From Phycisphaerales bacterium (lineage in GTDB: Bacteria; Planctomycetota; Phycisphaerae; UBA1845), in assembly GCA_030612785.1 (NCBI GenBank), contig JAUWNF010000219.1, forward strand, positions 1-6,153: DNA of 6,153 bases, given 5' to 3'. The position numbers were made by a program, and so were the translations under genes. Below the pieces are notes generated by a model. It was not told the origin of the DNA. It worked only from the letters and a program-made list of their open reading frames with translations, and did not search any database. Of the stretch, positions 1-5,893 are shown piece by piece (position 1 is the stretch's first letter; every line of letters begins with the position of its first letter).

Positions 1-182
1 CCGCTCGCCGAGTCGGCGGCCACCTCGGCCACCAACGCGTCCACCTCGTCAACCTTGAAGTTGACCTTTCCCGCGTCCCGAAACTCCCGCAGTTTCGCCT
101 GCCGAACCAGGTCCTTAATCTGGTCCTCGCTCATGCTGAGCTTCTCGCAGACTTCCTCCTGGCTGTAGAACATCTTGGCCAT
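1..182 (-). CDS. Excisionase/MerR-like helix-turn-helix protein, N-terminal part (runs off left edge)
   Basis: Only the first 60 residues are inside the window; the gene continues beyond position 1. The protein begins MAKMFYSQEEVCEKLSMSED and continues with a helix-loop-strand layout (KDLVRQAKLREFRDAGKVNFKV is split around the FRDAGK turn). This is the winged-HTH type of the excisionase/MerR-like HTH_17 group: the YSQEEVCEKLSMSEDQI part forms the HTH and residues 32-45 form the wing. It is therefore probably a sequence-specific DNA-binding protein. From memory, planctomycete proteins with this start often carry a long Ser/Asp-rich or membrane C-terminus; none of that is visible here. ATG 182 is chosen because a GGAG lies about 10 nt upstream. 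It starts 33 nt after the stop of the membrane-protein gene, on the same strand, so the two are probably cotranscribed from the promoter at 723-750. Confidence 0.8.
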   Translation of the reverse strand, partial: MAKMFYSQEEVCEKLSMSEDQIKDLVRQAKLREFRDAGKVNFKVDEVDALVAEVAADSAS

Positions 183-215
183 GGTCCATTCACTCCGCCG
201 GCGCGACGAAAAACC

Positions 216-620
216 CTATTCTTCCCCGACTCCCGCCTCCTGTAGTCGCCGAGCCCGCTCCATTTCCACCATGCTCTCGACTTCCTTGGGAGGCAGCTCG
301 CACACGTTGAACTCTTCCAGGTAGCGATCATACCGCCAGGAACGCGCGGCAACGAACTTCAAACACCCCTTCGCCTCATTCCATTCATAGCACCAGATGG
401 TGCCCGCGTCCACGTCGACCATGAACACACCGAACGTGTGCTTGCGCAGTTGTCCGGTAAAGGCAAAAACGCCCCGGGCACCCGCCTGCGCAACCGATTG
501 TCCAAACGCCCGACTGGCGACCGGTTCGTCCAACCGCAGCACTAAACAGGCGGCAATGACCCCCAAGAAAACGGCGATCATCCACACCGCGAGTTGCGTG
601 CCGCGTGCCCGCGCCGCCAT
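216..620 (-). CDS. Conserved hypothetical single-pass membrane protein (134 aa)
   Basis: I do not know a function. The protein has a short basic N-terminus (R4, R6), one hydrophobic membrane helix at about residues 10-28, a linker to about residue 50, and a soluble domain at about 51-120. Conserved-looking blocks in that domain are GVFMVDVDAGTIWCYEW, LKFVAARSWRYDRYLEEFN and ELPPKEVESMVE. The positive-inside rule predicts a cytoplasmic N-terminus and an extracytoplasmic C-terminal domain. I recall similar small proteins, with the VDxxxGTIW and RSWxYDRYLEEFN blocks, as widespread and uncharacterised in Planctomycetota. The ATG at 620 is preferred over the in-frame GTG at 680 because a GAGG lies 6-7 nt upstream of the ATG, the membrane helix then sits at the usual distance from the start, and the extra 20 residues are not hydrophobic. 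Its neighbour is the HTH gene 33 nt downstream. Confidence 0.8.
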   Translation of the reverse strand: MAARARGTQLAVWMIAVFLGVIAACLVLRLDEPVASRAFGQSVAQAGARGVFAFTGQLRKHTFGVFMVDVDAGTIWCYEWNEAKGCLKFVAARSWRYDRYLEEFNVCELPPKEVESMVEMERARRLQEAGVGEE

Positions 621-722
621 AGGCGCCTCACGCCCACCATCGGGCCCCGGACAATCCGTCCTTTCACCGTATTCGCACACCGCCGGTATCCATCAAAGCG
701 GATCAAGAACATCCCCAAACCT

Positions 723-750
723 ATTATAACCGCTGGTCAGGGACCCTCAA
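723..750 (-). promoter_or_regulatory. Sigma70-like promoter for the membrane-protein/HTH gene pair
   Basis: Read on the minus strand, TTGAGG (750-745) is followed by a 16-nt spacer and a perfect TATAAT (728-723). Transcription would start near 716 and leave a leader of roughly 95 nt before ATG 620. The -35 box lies just inside the 3' end of the 137-aa gene (stop at 739-737), so the downstream pair would have its own promoter apart from the helicase unit. The AT-rich -10 stands out in an otherwise GC-rich stretch. No clear Rho-independent terminator is seen between 737 and 621. Confidence 0.6.
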
Positions 751-1150
751 CCCACGTTTCCGGCGGCGATACTTCCGGTGAATTGTGCCGTTCGCGGGCG
801 AAGCTGGCCACGTGGTCGTACACGGTGGCCAGGAAACCGATCAGCGGAAAGCCACTGCGCGGAAAAGGCGACGGCACCAGGCGTTCCAGGGTGGGTCCCG
901 ACGTCGGTTTCGGGGGCGGCTCCAAGTCCTCAAGGTCCACAGCGGCCGACCAAAACGTCTGTGGATCGTCCGGCAGTAAAGGCGGGGCGTCTCCGCCTGA
1001 GTTATCGCGGGTGCCCCATTCCTTCGATCCGCAACTGTCGGATCGAAGGGGCGGGGAATCCCGTGCTGACGGAACGTCCCCCCCCCTTTCTCCGAACGGG
1101 ATGGAGCCCCCGCTTTCGTCGGAGCAGTGCTCGTTTGTGTTGGATGCCAT
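737..1150 (-). CDS. Small acidic/Pro-rich hypothetical protein following the SNF2 helicase (137 aa)
   Basis: I do not recognise a named family. Residues 1-85 are low-complexity and rich in Ser, Gly, Asp, Glu and Pro, and are probably disordered. The likely conserved core is residues 88-118: LERLVPSPFPRSGFPLIGFL followed by ATVYDHVASFA, an amphipathic-to-hydrophobic stretch not long or uniform enough for a confident membrane helix. There is no signal peptide and no catalytic motif. The ATG lies 5 nt after the helicase TAG, which argues for one mRNA and translational coupling; the helicase end supplies only a weak purine-rich ribosome site (GTGGGATAG). Linkage suggests it works with, or is expressed with, the helicase. 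The low-complexity part contains a perfect 11-bp inverted repeat (separate entry). I am fairly sure it is a real gene because of the tight spacing, the frame and the C-terminal block. Confidence 0.72.
   Translation of the reverse strand: MASNTNEHCSDESGGSIPFGERGGDVPSARDSPPLRSDSCGSKEWGTRDNSGGDAPPLLPDDPQTFWSAAVDLEDLEPPPKPTSGPTLERLVPSPFPRSGFPLIGFLATVYDHVASFARERHNSPEVSPPETWVEGP
1021..1049. repeat. Perfect 11-bp inverted repeat inside the 137-aa gene
   Basis: CCTTCGATCCG (1021-1031) and CGGATCGAAGG (1039-1049) are exact inverse complements around a 7-nt loop (CAACTGT). CCCC (1014-1017) and GGGG (1053-1056) could add a further short stem across an internal loop. A weaker hairpin, GGCGG/CCGCC (981-985 and 993-997), lies nearby. 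The repeat encodes residues 35-44 of the small protein, in its disordered linker. There is no T-tract on either strand, so it is not a standard terminator. It could be a small inserted palindromic repeat or an mRNA hairpin; which of these cannot be told from one copy. Confidence 0.6.
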
Positions 1151-1155
1151 TGGTG

Positions 1156-4100
1156 CTATCCCACGGCGTTGCGCGAGAGCACGACGTACTCACGCAACTC
1201 CTTCGTCGACAGACCCGTCAACCAGTCGTCACCGCCTTGAATAATCGTGTCCGCCAGGGCGCGTTTTTCCTCCAGCATGTGATCGATGCGATCTTCGAGT
1301 GTACCAATGCACACGAACTTGTGAACCTGGACACGGCGGAGTTGGCCAAGGCGGTGGGCGCGATCGGTCGCCTGGGCTTCCACGGCCGGATTCCACCACC
1401 GGTCGAAGTGGAACACGTGATTTGCGGCCGTCAGGTTGAGCCCCAGACCGCCCGCCTTGAGCGACAACAGGAAAACCCGAATCCCCCCGTCGGGGTCCTG
1501 AAACCGGTCCGCCATCTGGGTACGGCGCTTGACCGGGGTCCCGCCGTGCAGGAACTGAACCTCGATCCGCAAGCGGTCGGCCAGCATCTTTTCGAGCAGG
1601 TGCCCCATTTCGCGGTACTGGGTGAAGACCAGCGCGGCGTCGCCTTCGGCCAAGACCTCCTCGAGCATTTCGACCAATCGCTCGCACTTCCCGCTGCGAT
1701 AGTCGAGCGGTCCGGGTTCTCGGGTGAGGTGGCGCGGATGGTTGCACACCTGCTTTAAGCGGGTCAGCATTGACAGAATCAAGCCGCGGCGGCGGATGCC
1801 GTTGGCGACGTCCACCACCCCCAGCGTCTCTTCCACGACTCGTTGATACAGGCCGGCCTGTTCCGGCGTAAGGTTGCAGAAGACGCGCATCTCCATCTTT
1901 TCCGGCAGGTCGCATATGACCCCGGGATCGGACTTCGTCCGCCGCAGCATGAACGGCTGAAGCATCCTGCGGAGCTGAGTCCTGCGGTTGCGGTCGCCGA
2001 GCTTCTCGATCGGCACCACGAACCGTTTCCGGAATTGCGTGGCCGAGCCCAGCAGACCGGGATTGAGCAGGTCCATGATCGACCAGAGTTCGGACAGATG
2101 GTTCTCGATCGGCGTTCCGGTCAGCGCGACGCGATGCGCCCCGGGTATCGAACGGATCGCTATCGTCTGGCTGGCCTGGGGGTTCTTGATCTTCTGGGCC
2201 TCGTCGAGCACGATCCGGTGCCAGTTCACCCGCCGCAGGTTTTTCAGGTCGCGATGGCCCAGGGCGTAGGTGGTGATCACCACATCGTGCTGCGGCGCCG
2301 CCTGGACAAAGGCGTCCCCCGCAAGCCGATTCGGCCCGTGGTGGACCAGCACGCGCAGCCCACTGGGGGATCGGCTTTTCACCCGGTGCGTTCCGGTGAA
2401 CCGCTCGATCTCCCGCTCCCAGTTCCCCACCACCGAAGCCGGGGCGAACAGCAACGTCGGACCGACCTCCGTCCCGTTCGCCCGCTCATGCAGTAAGAGG
2501 GCGATGAGTTGGATGGTCTTGCCCAACCCCATGTCGTCGGCCAGACATGCTCCGATCCCCAGTGAATCGAGGAACGCCAACCAGTCCAGTCCCCGCCGTT
2601 GATACGGGCGGAGCGTGCCTTGAAAAGCCGCCGGTTGGGGTAGTGCTCCGATGGCGGCCGAAGGTGCTTCCGAGAGTAGGCGCTCGATCCATGCGCTCCC
2701 ACTTAACCCGAGGATGGGGAGTCCGGCGTCGATATCTTCCGCGCCGTAGGCGATGCGCATCGCGTCGCGCAGGCTCATGCGGTCGGCGGGGCGTTCGCGC
2801 ATGAACGTCAGTGCGTGCCGCGCCGCGTCGGCGCCGATCTCCAGCCAGGCATCACGGTACTTGACCAGCGGGGTTCCCTCGGCGACCAGGCGCTCGAACT
2901 CCGCTAGTGACATCTGCACGTCACCGACGGCCACCCGCCAGTCGAAGTCCGTCAAGCTGTCCAGCCCCAGCATTCCGGTGGTGGCGGTTCCCCCCACTCC
3001 GGCGGGGGAGGGACGCACGGACAATTGCATACCCAACCGCCGCTCCGGACGGGTCGCCCACGGGGGCACCGTCACCCCAAAACCGCGGGCCGCCAGCAGC
3101 GGGGCCGACTCCCGCAGAAACGCGTGGGCCTCCGCCGTAGTGAGTTCGACAGCTTCAGGCGGTGCATTCGCCGGCAGGTTCTCCAGGGCGCCGAACACCT
3201 GCTTCGCTTGAGACACTTCCGTCAAGAGCTGATCACGCCGATGCTCCAGATGGCGGTCGAGCAACGTCGGGCGACCGCCATGCTCGGCCCACACCTGGGC
3301 GACGTCGAACCGTTTGGACTCGTCGTCCTGCGCTTGCAGATGCAGCTTGACCCGCCAGGGGGGACTCGTTGCTCGGGACTTGTCGGCCGCCCCCTCGTTG
3401 TCCTCCGGCTCGACCAGCGTGAAGCACAGCCGCAGCGGTCCGGCCGAGACGCCTTCGTCCAATCGCCCGACCCACGTCCGCACCCGATCCGCAAGCACGA
3501 CGTTCTCATCGTGGTCTCCTTGTATGATCCGGTCGGCACCCAGGAGCGCGGACAACCAACGGACTTCTTCACCTTGCTCCTGGCGAGCGTGCTCATGGAT
3601 TCGCTCGAAGAACGGGTCTTCCGCCACATTCCGGCGGATGACCGCGTCCACCGTCTCTCCGACGAAGTCCTCGACCAGCCGAATCTGAGAGAAGGATTCG
3701 GCAACGATCGCGGTGCATACCGGCGGCATAACGGCCGCATAACGCTCCAGCCAAGCGAGTTCCTCTCGATTCTGCGCAAAAGGCCTCCATAGCCCGGCGA
3801 AGCTGCCGTCAGGGAGTTCTTCGACATCCGGTACGAACTGCTGGTGGGCGAGCAAAGAAAGCGTGTACTTCGCCAGCACCGACCAGTAGCGCAGCGAATC
3901 GCCGCACAGACGCGGCATGGGGGAGCGCAGGTTGACCAGCAGGTCGATCGTATCCGCCGCGGAGAACACCAGGGTCGGAACCGTGATCTGCCGAAAGGAT
4001 GGTCCGCCACCGTACCGCGCGTCGCTCGGCACCCGAAGAGAAATCGAAGCTTCGTCGGCCACCGCAGCCAGCAACGCGTCCCGGGACCAATCGCCGATTG

Positions 4101-4203
4101 CGGCCCGCAGTTTCTCCGGGGTCACCGCCCCTTCGGTGGGCGCGGTTCGCCTGATCCCCCAGACGTGGAGCCTCGAATCCCACCAGATGGCGTGCACGAT
4201 CAT
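1156..4203 (-). CDS. SNF2-family DEAD/DEAH-box-like helicase/ATPase with DUF3670 (SNF2-associated) domain
   Basis: This is a 1015-aa double-stranded-DNA translocase/ATPase of the SNF2 superfamily (SF2). Such enzymes use ATP to move on DNA and remodel bound proteins; the substrate is unknown here. Domain order: an N-terminal family-specific region at about 1-340; a DUF3670-like SNF2-associated region at about 350-480 (from LTTAEAHAFLRES through DFDWRVAVGD and LVKYRDAWLEI); then the core. The core shows LRPYQ at 531-535, motif I DMGLGKT ending at residue 563, motif II DEAQ at 667-670, motif III TGTPIENH from 695, motif IV ALVFTQY, motif V LSLKAGGLGLNLTAA, and motif VI DRAHRLGQ at 947-954. All catalytic motifs are intact, so it should be active. 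ATG 4203 gives the usual MIVHAIWWDSRLHVWG start of this subfamily, although its ribosome site is weak. Such helicases often have a SWIM-zinc-finger partner; none is seen here, and the small gene at 737-1150 takes the adjacent place. Confidence 0.96.
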   Translation of the reverse strand: MIVHAIWWDSRLHVWGIRRTAPTEGAVTPEKLRAAIGDWSRDALLAAVADEASISLRVPSDARYGGGPSFRQITVPTLVFSAADTIDLLVNLRSPMPRLCGDSLRYWSVLAKYTLSLLAHQQFVPDVEELPDGSFAGLWRPFAQNREELAWLERYAAVMPPVCTAIVAESFSQIRLVEDFVGETVDAVIRRNVAEDPFFERIHEHARQEQGEEVRWLSALLGADRIIQGDHDENVVLADRVRTWVGRLDEGVSAGPLRLCFTLVEPEDNEGAADKSRATSPPWRVKLHLQAQDDESKRFDVAQVWAEHGGRPTLLDRHLEHRRDQLLTEVSQAKQVFGALENLPANAPPEAVELTTAEAHAFLRESAPLLAARGFGVTVPPWATRPERRLGMQLSVRPSPAGVGGTATTGMLGLDSLTDFDWRVAVGDVQMSLAEFERLVAEGTPLVKYRDAWLEIGADAARHALTFMRERPADRMSLRDAMRIAYGAEDIDAGLPILGLSGSAWIERLLSEAPSAAIGALPQPAAFQGTLRPYQRRGLDWLAFLDSLGIGACLADDMGLGKTIQLIALLLHERANGTEVGPTLLFAPASVVGNWEREIERFTGTHRVKSRSPSGLRVLVHHGPNRLAGDAFVQAAPQHDVVITTYALGHRDLKNLRRVNWHRIVLDEAQKIKNPQASQTIAIRSIPGAHRVALTGTPIENHLSELWSIMDLLNPGLLGSATQFRKRFVVPIEKLGDRNRRTQLRRMLQPFMLRRTKSDPGVICDLPEKMEMRVFCNLTPEQAGLYQRVVEETLGVVDVANGIRRRGLILSMLTRLKQVCNHPRHLTREPGPLDYRSGKCERLVEMLEEVLAEGDAALVFTQYREMGHLLEKMLADRLRIEVQFLHGGTPVKRRTQMADRFQDPDGGIRVFLLSLKAGGLGLNLTAANHVFHFDRWWNPAVEAQATDRAHRLGQLRRVQVHKFVCIGTLEDRIDHMLEEKRALADTIIQGGDDWLTGLSTKELREYVVLSRNAVG

Positions 4204-4231
4204 GACTGGTCGATCAACTCGCAGCGTTCAA

Positions 4232-4264
4232 CACGCCCGCCCGTCTCTGACGAGCTTGGGCGTG
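4232..4264. promoter_or_regulatory. Nested inverted repeat in the divergent helicase/selD intergenic region
   Basis: CACGCCC (4232-4238) is the exact inverse complement of GGGCGTG (4258-4264). Between them CGTC/GACG (4242-4245 and 4249-4252) forms a second stem with a TCT triloop. The 33-nt element lies about 30 nt upstream of the helicase ATG and next to the candidate -10 at 4272-4278. It could be a 5' leader hairpin of the helicase mRNA or an operator. The repeat itself is certain; the function is inferred from position only. Confidence 0.35.
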
Positions 4265-4271
4265 CCCCTTT

Positions 4272-4278
4272 GTATACT
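4272..4278. promoter_or_regulatory. Candidate -10 element(s) between the helicase and selD
   Basis: A GTATAC palindrome (4272-4277) is the only strongly AT-rich hexamer in the 176-nt gap. It gives TATACT (4273-4278) on the plus strand, toward selD, and TATACA (4276-4271) on the minus strand, toward the helicase. No convincing -35 box lies 16-18 nt upstream on either strand. On the plus strand TTGGGC (4256-4261) is only 11 nt away, too close. A start near here would leave a selD leader of roughly 95 nt. The call rests on the -10 alone. Confidence 0.3.
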
Positions 4279-4300
4279 ACGGCCCCGCGCCTCCGGGAAG

Positions 4301-4329
4301 CCCGCCTGCGCGAATTCGCTCCCGCCTGC
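4301..4329 (+). repeat. Direct repeats flanking a 10-bp palindrome upstream of selD
   Basis: CCCGCCTGC occurs exactly twice (4301-4309 and 4321-4329), 20 bp apart, on either side of the perfect palindrome GCGAATTCGC (4310-4319). Two sites about two helical turns apart, with a dyad between them, resemble a regulator binding region. Here it would lie in the 5' leader or promoter-proximal region of selD. No regulator can be named, and chance similarity in GC-rich DNA is possible. Confidence 0.35.
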
Positions 4330-4361
4330 TTTCGTAGGCACCCTTGCGTGTGCCGAGAAAG
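4329..4361 (+). promoter_or_regulatory. Possible leader hairpin just upstream of the selD start
   Basis: On the plus-strand RNA, CUUUC (4329-4333) pairs with GAAAG (4357-4361). Across a GUA/GA internal loop, GGCAC (4337-4341) pairs with GUGCC (4350-4354), closing an 8-nt loop. The structure ends 18 nt before the selD ATG, so it could affect access to the weak ribosome site (AGG at 4368-4370). It matches no riboswitch class I know. CCCUU (4341-4345) could pair with AAGGG (4359-4363) as a competing fold. Confidence 0.3.
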
Positions 4362-4379
4362 GGCAATAGGCTGCCGACC

Positions 4380-5426
4380 ATGAACGAAGGTCGGAAAATC
4401 CGCCTGACCGATTACGCCAACTGTGCCGGGTGAGCGGGCAAGCTCCCGGTGGAGCGAATGGCTCAGGTTCTGAGCGCGCTACCGCGAAACACGCACCCGG
4501 ACCTGCTCGTCGGCACCGAGCACCTCGACGACGCCGGCATCTTCCGCATTAGCGATTCGATTGCCCTGGTGCAGACGCTGGACTTCTTTCCGCCGCTGGT
4601 CGACGATCCGTTTACGTTCGGTCAGATCGCCGCCGCCAACAGCCTCTCGGACATTTATGCCATGGGCGGCACACCGCTGACGGCCATGAACATCGTCGGA
4701 TTCCCCGACAAGGACCTGCCGATTGACATCCTTCAGCGGATCCTGGCCGGCGGCAGTGAAAGAGTGCAAGAATCCGGGGCGGTTATCTGCGGCGGGCATA
4801 GCGTGCGCGATGAGGAAATCAAGTACGGGTTGTCCGTGACCGGCACGGTCCACCCCGAGCGGTTCGTCACCAACGCCGGGGCCCAGCCGGGCGACGTACT
4901 CGTGCTCACCAAGCCGATCGGCAGCGGCGTGCTCACCAGCGCCGCCAAGTCGAAGTTTATTCCGGAAAGCGATCTATCCGAAGCCATCGAGGTCATGATC
5001 GAGCTCAACGCCGCCGGGGCCCGCGCCATGATGGCTGTCGGCGTAAGCGCGGCCACCGACGTCACCGGCTTCGGCCTCATCGGCCACGCTTACGAACTCG
5101 CGGCCGCCAGTCGCGTGTCGCTGGAGATCGAGGCGGCTGCGGTGCCCCTGCTGGAACAGACGTTGGAGTTGGCGACCAAGGGTTGCCTGGCCCGAACCCA
5201 CAAGGCCACGCTGACCTACTTGGGTGACGGGTTCGCGGCAGGCAATGTGAACGCCACGCTGGTCAACGTGTTGTGTGACGCCCAGACGTCCGGCGGCCTG
5301 CTGATCTCCGTGGCGGGCGAGCGCGTTGACGCGTTGTGCAACACGATCCGCGAGGGCGGAGGCAAGTCCGCGGCGGTCATCGGCCGCGTGGTCGAGCCGG
5401 CAGACGCAGCCATCTCCTTGCGCTAA
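4380..5426 (+). CDS. selD: Selenide, water dikinase (selenophosphate synthetase) containing selenocysteine
   Basis: SelD makes monoselenophosphate from selenide and ATP, with AMP and phosphate released. This is the selenium donor for charging tRNA-Sec and, where present, for selenouridine in tRNA. The true start is ATG 4380. The frame crosses a TGA at codon 18 and runs to TAA at 5424-5426, giving 348 aa (E. coli SelD is 347). The N-terminus IRLTDYANCAGUAGKL aligns without gaps to E. coli IRLTQYSHGAGCGCKI: Sec18 takes the place of catalytic Cys17, and Lys21 that of essential Lys20. Acidic site residues D51, D68, D91 and D227 are all present (DDAG, TLDFF, NSLSDIYAMGG, TDVTGFG). GGHS and the C-terminal DAQTSGGLL are also intact. 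Starting at GTG 4449 would remove the catalytic residue, Lys and the Gly-rich loop. The ribosome site is weak (AGG, 9 nt before ATG). It is divergent from the helicase gene and stands 65 nt before an aminotransferase fragment. No other sel gene is in the window. Confidence 0.96.
4431..4433 (+). other. In-frame TGA read as selenocysteine (Sec18 of SelD)
   Basis: The TGA sits between AAC-TGT-GCC-GGG and GCG-GGC-AAG, so the peptide reads NCAGUAGK. It is exactly the position of the catalytic Cys/Sec of SelD, where UGA is known in other bacteria such as Haemophilus influenzae. Both sides of the codon keep family similarity in the same frame, which excludes an ordinary stop. A Cys-to-stop mutation or a sequencing error (TGC or TGT to TGA) would look the same in one sequence, but the hairpin just downstream supports recoding. 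Cys15, three residues before, is in place of Gly in E. coli, so a Cys-x-x-Sec pair is present. Confidence 0.92.
4447..4484 (+). promoter_or_regulatory. Candidate bacterial SECIS element in selD mRNA
   Basis: Starting 13 nt after the UGA, the coding RNA can fold as follows: CGGU (4447-4450) with ACCG (4481-4484), a GG bulge, AGCG (4453-4456) with CGCU (4477-4480), an AAUG/G internal loop, and a perfect 6-bp stem GCUCAG (4461-4466) with CUGAGC (4470-4475) closed by a GUU triloop. That is 14 pairs in 38 nt. From memory, bacterial SECIS elements have an apical loop about 16-37 nt after UGA with a G among its first two bases; here the spacing is 33 nt and G is first. If the top two pairs open, the loop reads AGGUUCU, close to the AGGUCU loop of E. 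coli fdhF. Competing folds are GCUC/GAGC (4442-4445 with 4452-4455) and GAGC/GCUC (4452-4455 with 4461-4464, loop GAAUG). Confidence 0.7.
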
Positions 5427-5491
5427 GACCATTGCGGGCGAGGAAGCTTCGTGCTTGTGGCGTTGTTGTTGGCGAGCGCGAGCGTTCTATT

Positions 5492-5893
5492 ATGGCACTA
5501 GGGCGAGTCGAGTATCTGCGTTGGGCGAAGGCGTTGCCCGAGCGGCGCTACGCGCTGGCGTCCAGCAGCGTACCCTCCCCGGAAGCCGACGTATTCGATC
5601 CGCGTTCGGTAGAGATCGACCTGGGTGTAACCGACGCTTACGGAATAGACGCGCTCATCGAGGCCATCGCCGGGCGCTATATGATATCTCCCGAGCGCGT
5701 GCTGCCGCTTCCCGGCACCAGCACCGCGAACTTCATCGTTTTGGGGTGCCTTCTGCGACGCGGCGACCGCCTGATACCCTTCCCGACGTTAGTCACAGAC
5801 GAGCGGGGCAGCCCCAAGCTGCCCGTCGCCGGGCGTCGCCGCGGCGAGCCGTGCGGGTTCGCAGACGCGACACGTCGCTTCAGCGCATTGTAG
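5492..5893 (+). pseudogene. Class I/II PLP-dependent aminotransferase, N-terminal fragment only
   Basis: From ATG 5492 the protein begins MALGRVEYLRWAKALPERRY and continues with features of fold-type I aminotransferases of the aspartate/aromatic kind: a VTDAYGIDALIEAIAGRY block, in which the Tyr-Gly precedes the helix, and then PGTSTANFIVLGCLLRRGDR, the PGTS-x-AN phosphate/cofactor-binding region followed by the usual PGDR-like turn. Family similarity stops after residue 93 (about 5770). The next 40 residues (LIPFPTLVTDERG onward) are basic and do not resemble the expected substrate-side strand, and a TAG follows at 5891. The Schiff-base lysine and about three quarters of the protein (normally about 380-400 aa) are missing, so it cannot be a working aminotransferase. 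The opposing ORF on the minus strand occupies the region after the break. The ribosome site is weak. It is 65 nt downstream of selD and possibly once cotranscribed with it. A frameshift rather than a true breakpoint is less likely, as the other plus frames here show no family motif. Confidence 0.6.

Noticed and set aside
621..680. Upstream GTG start (680) for the membrane protein
   Set aside because: No ribosome site precedes it, the added 20 residues are polar and Cys-containing, and ATG 620 has GAGG at the right distance.
778..1758. Long plus-strand open frame (326 codons) opposite the helicase 3' end and the 137-aa gene
   Set aside because: It is the complement of a helicase with intact motifs; the translation shows no family features and is typical of an antisense frame in GC-rich DNA.
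4204..4379. A tRNA-Sec (selC) gene or known riboswitch in the selD leader; the 5427-5491 gap was also examined
   Set aside because: No T-arm (GGTTCGA-type) sequence, no acceptor-stem pairing ending in CCA and no match to a riboswitch core I know; only simple hairpins are present.
4449..5426. selD starting at GTG 4449 as a 325-aa protein
   Set aside because: It would lack the catalytic Cys/Sec position, the essential Lys and the Gly-rich loop, while the same frame upstream encodes exactly those residues around a TGA.
5427..5491. Terminator after selD
   Set aside because: The GAAGCTTC palindrome is short and is not followed by a T-tract.
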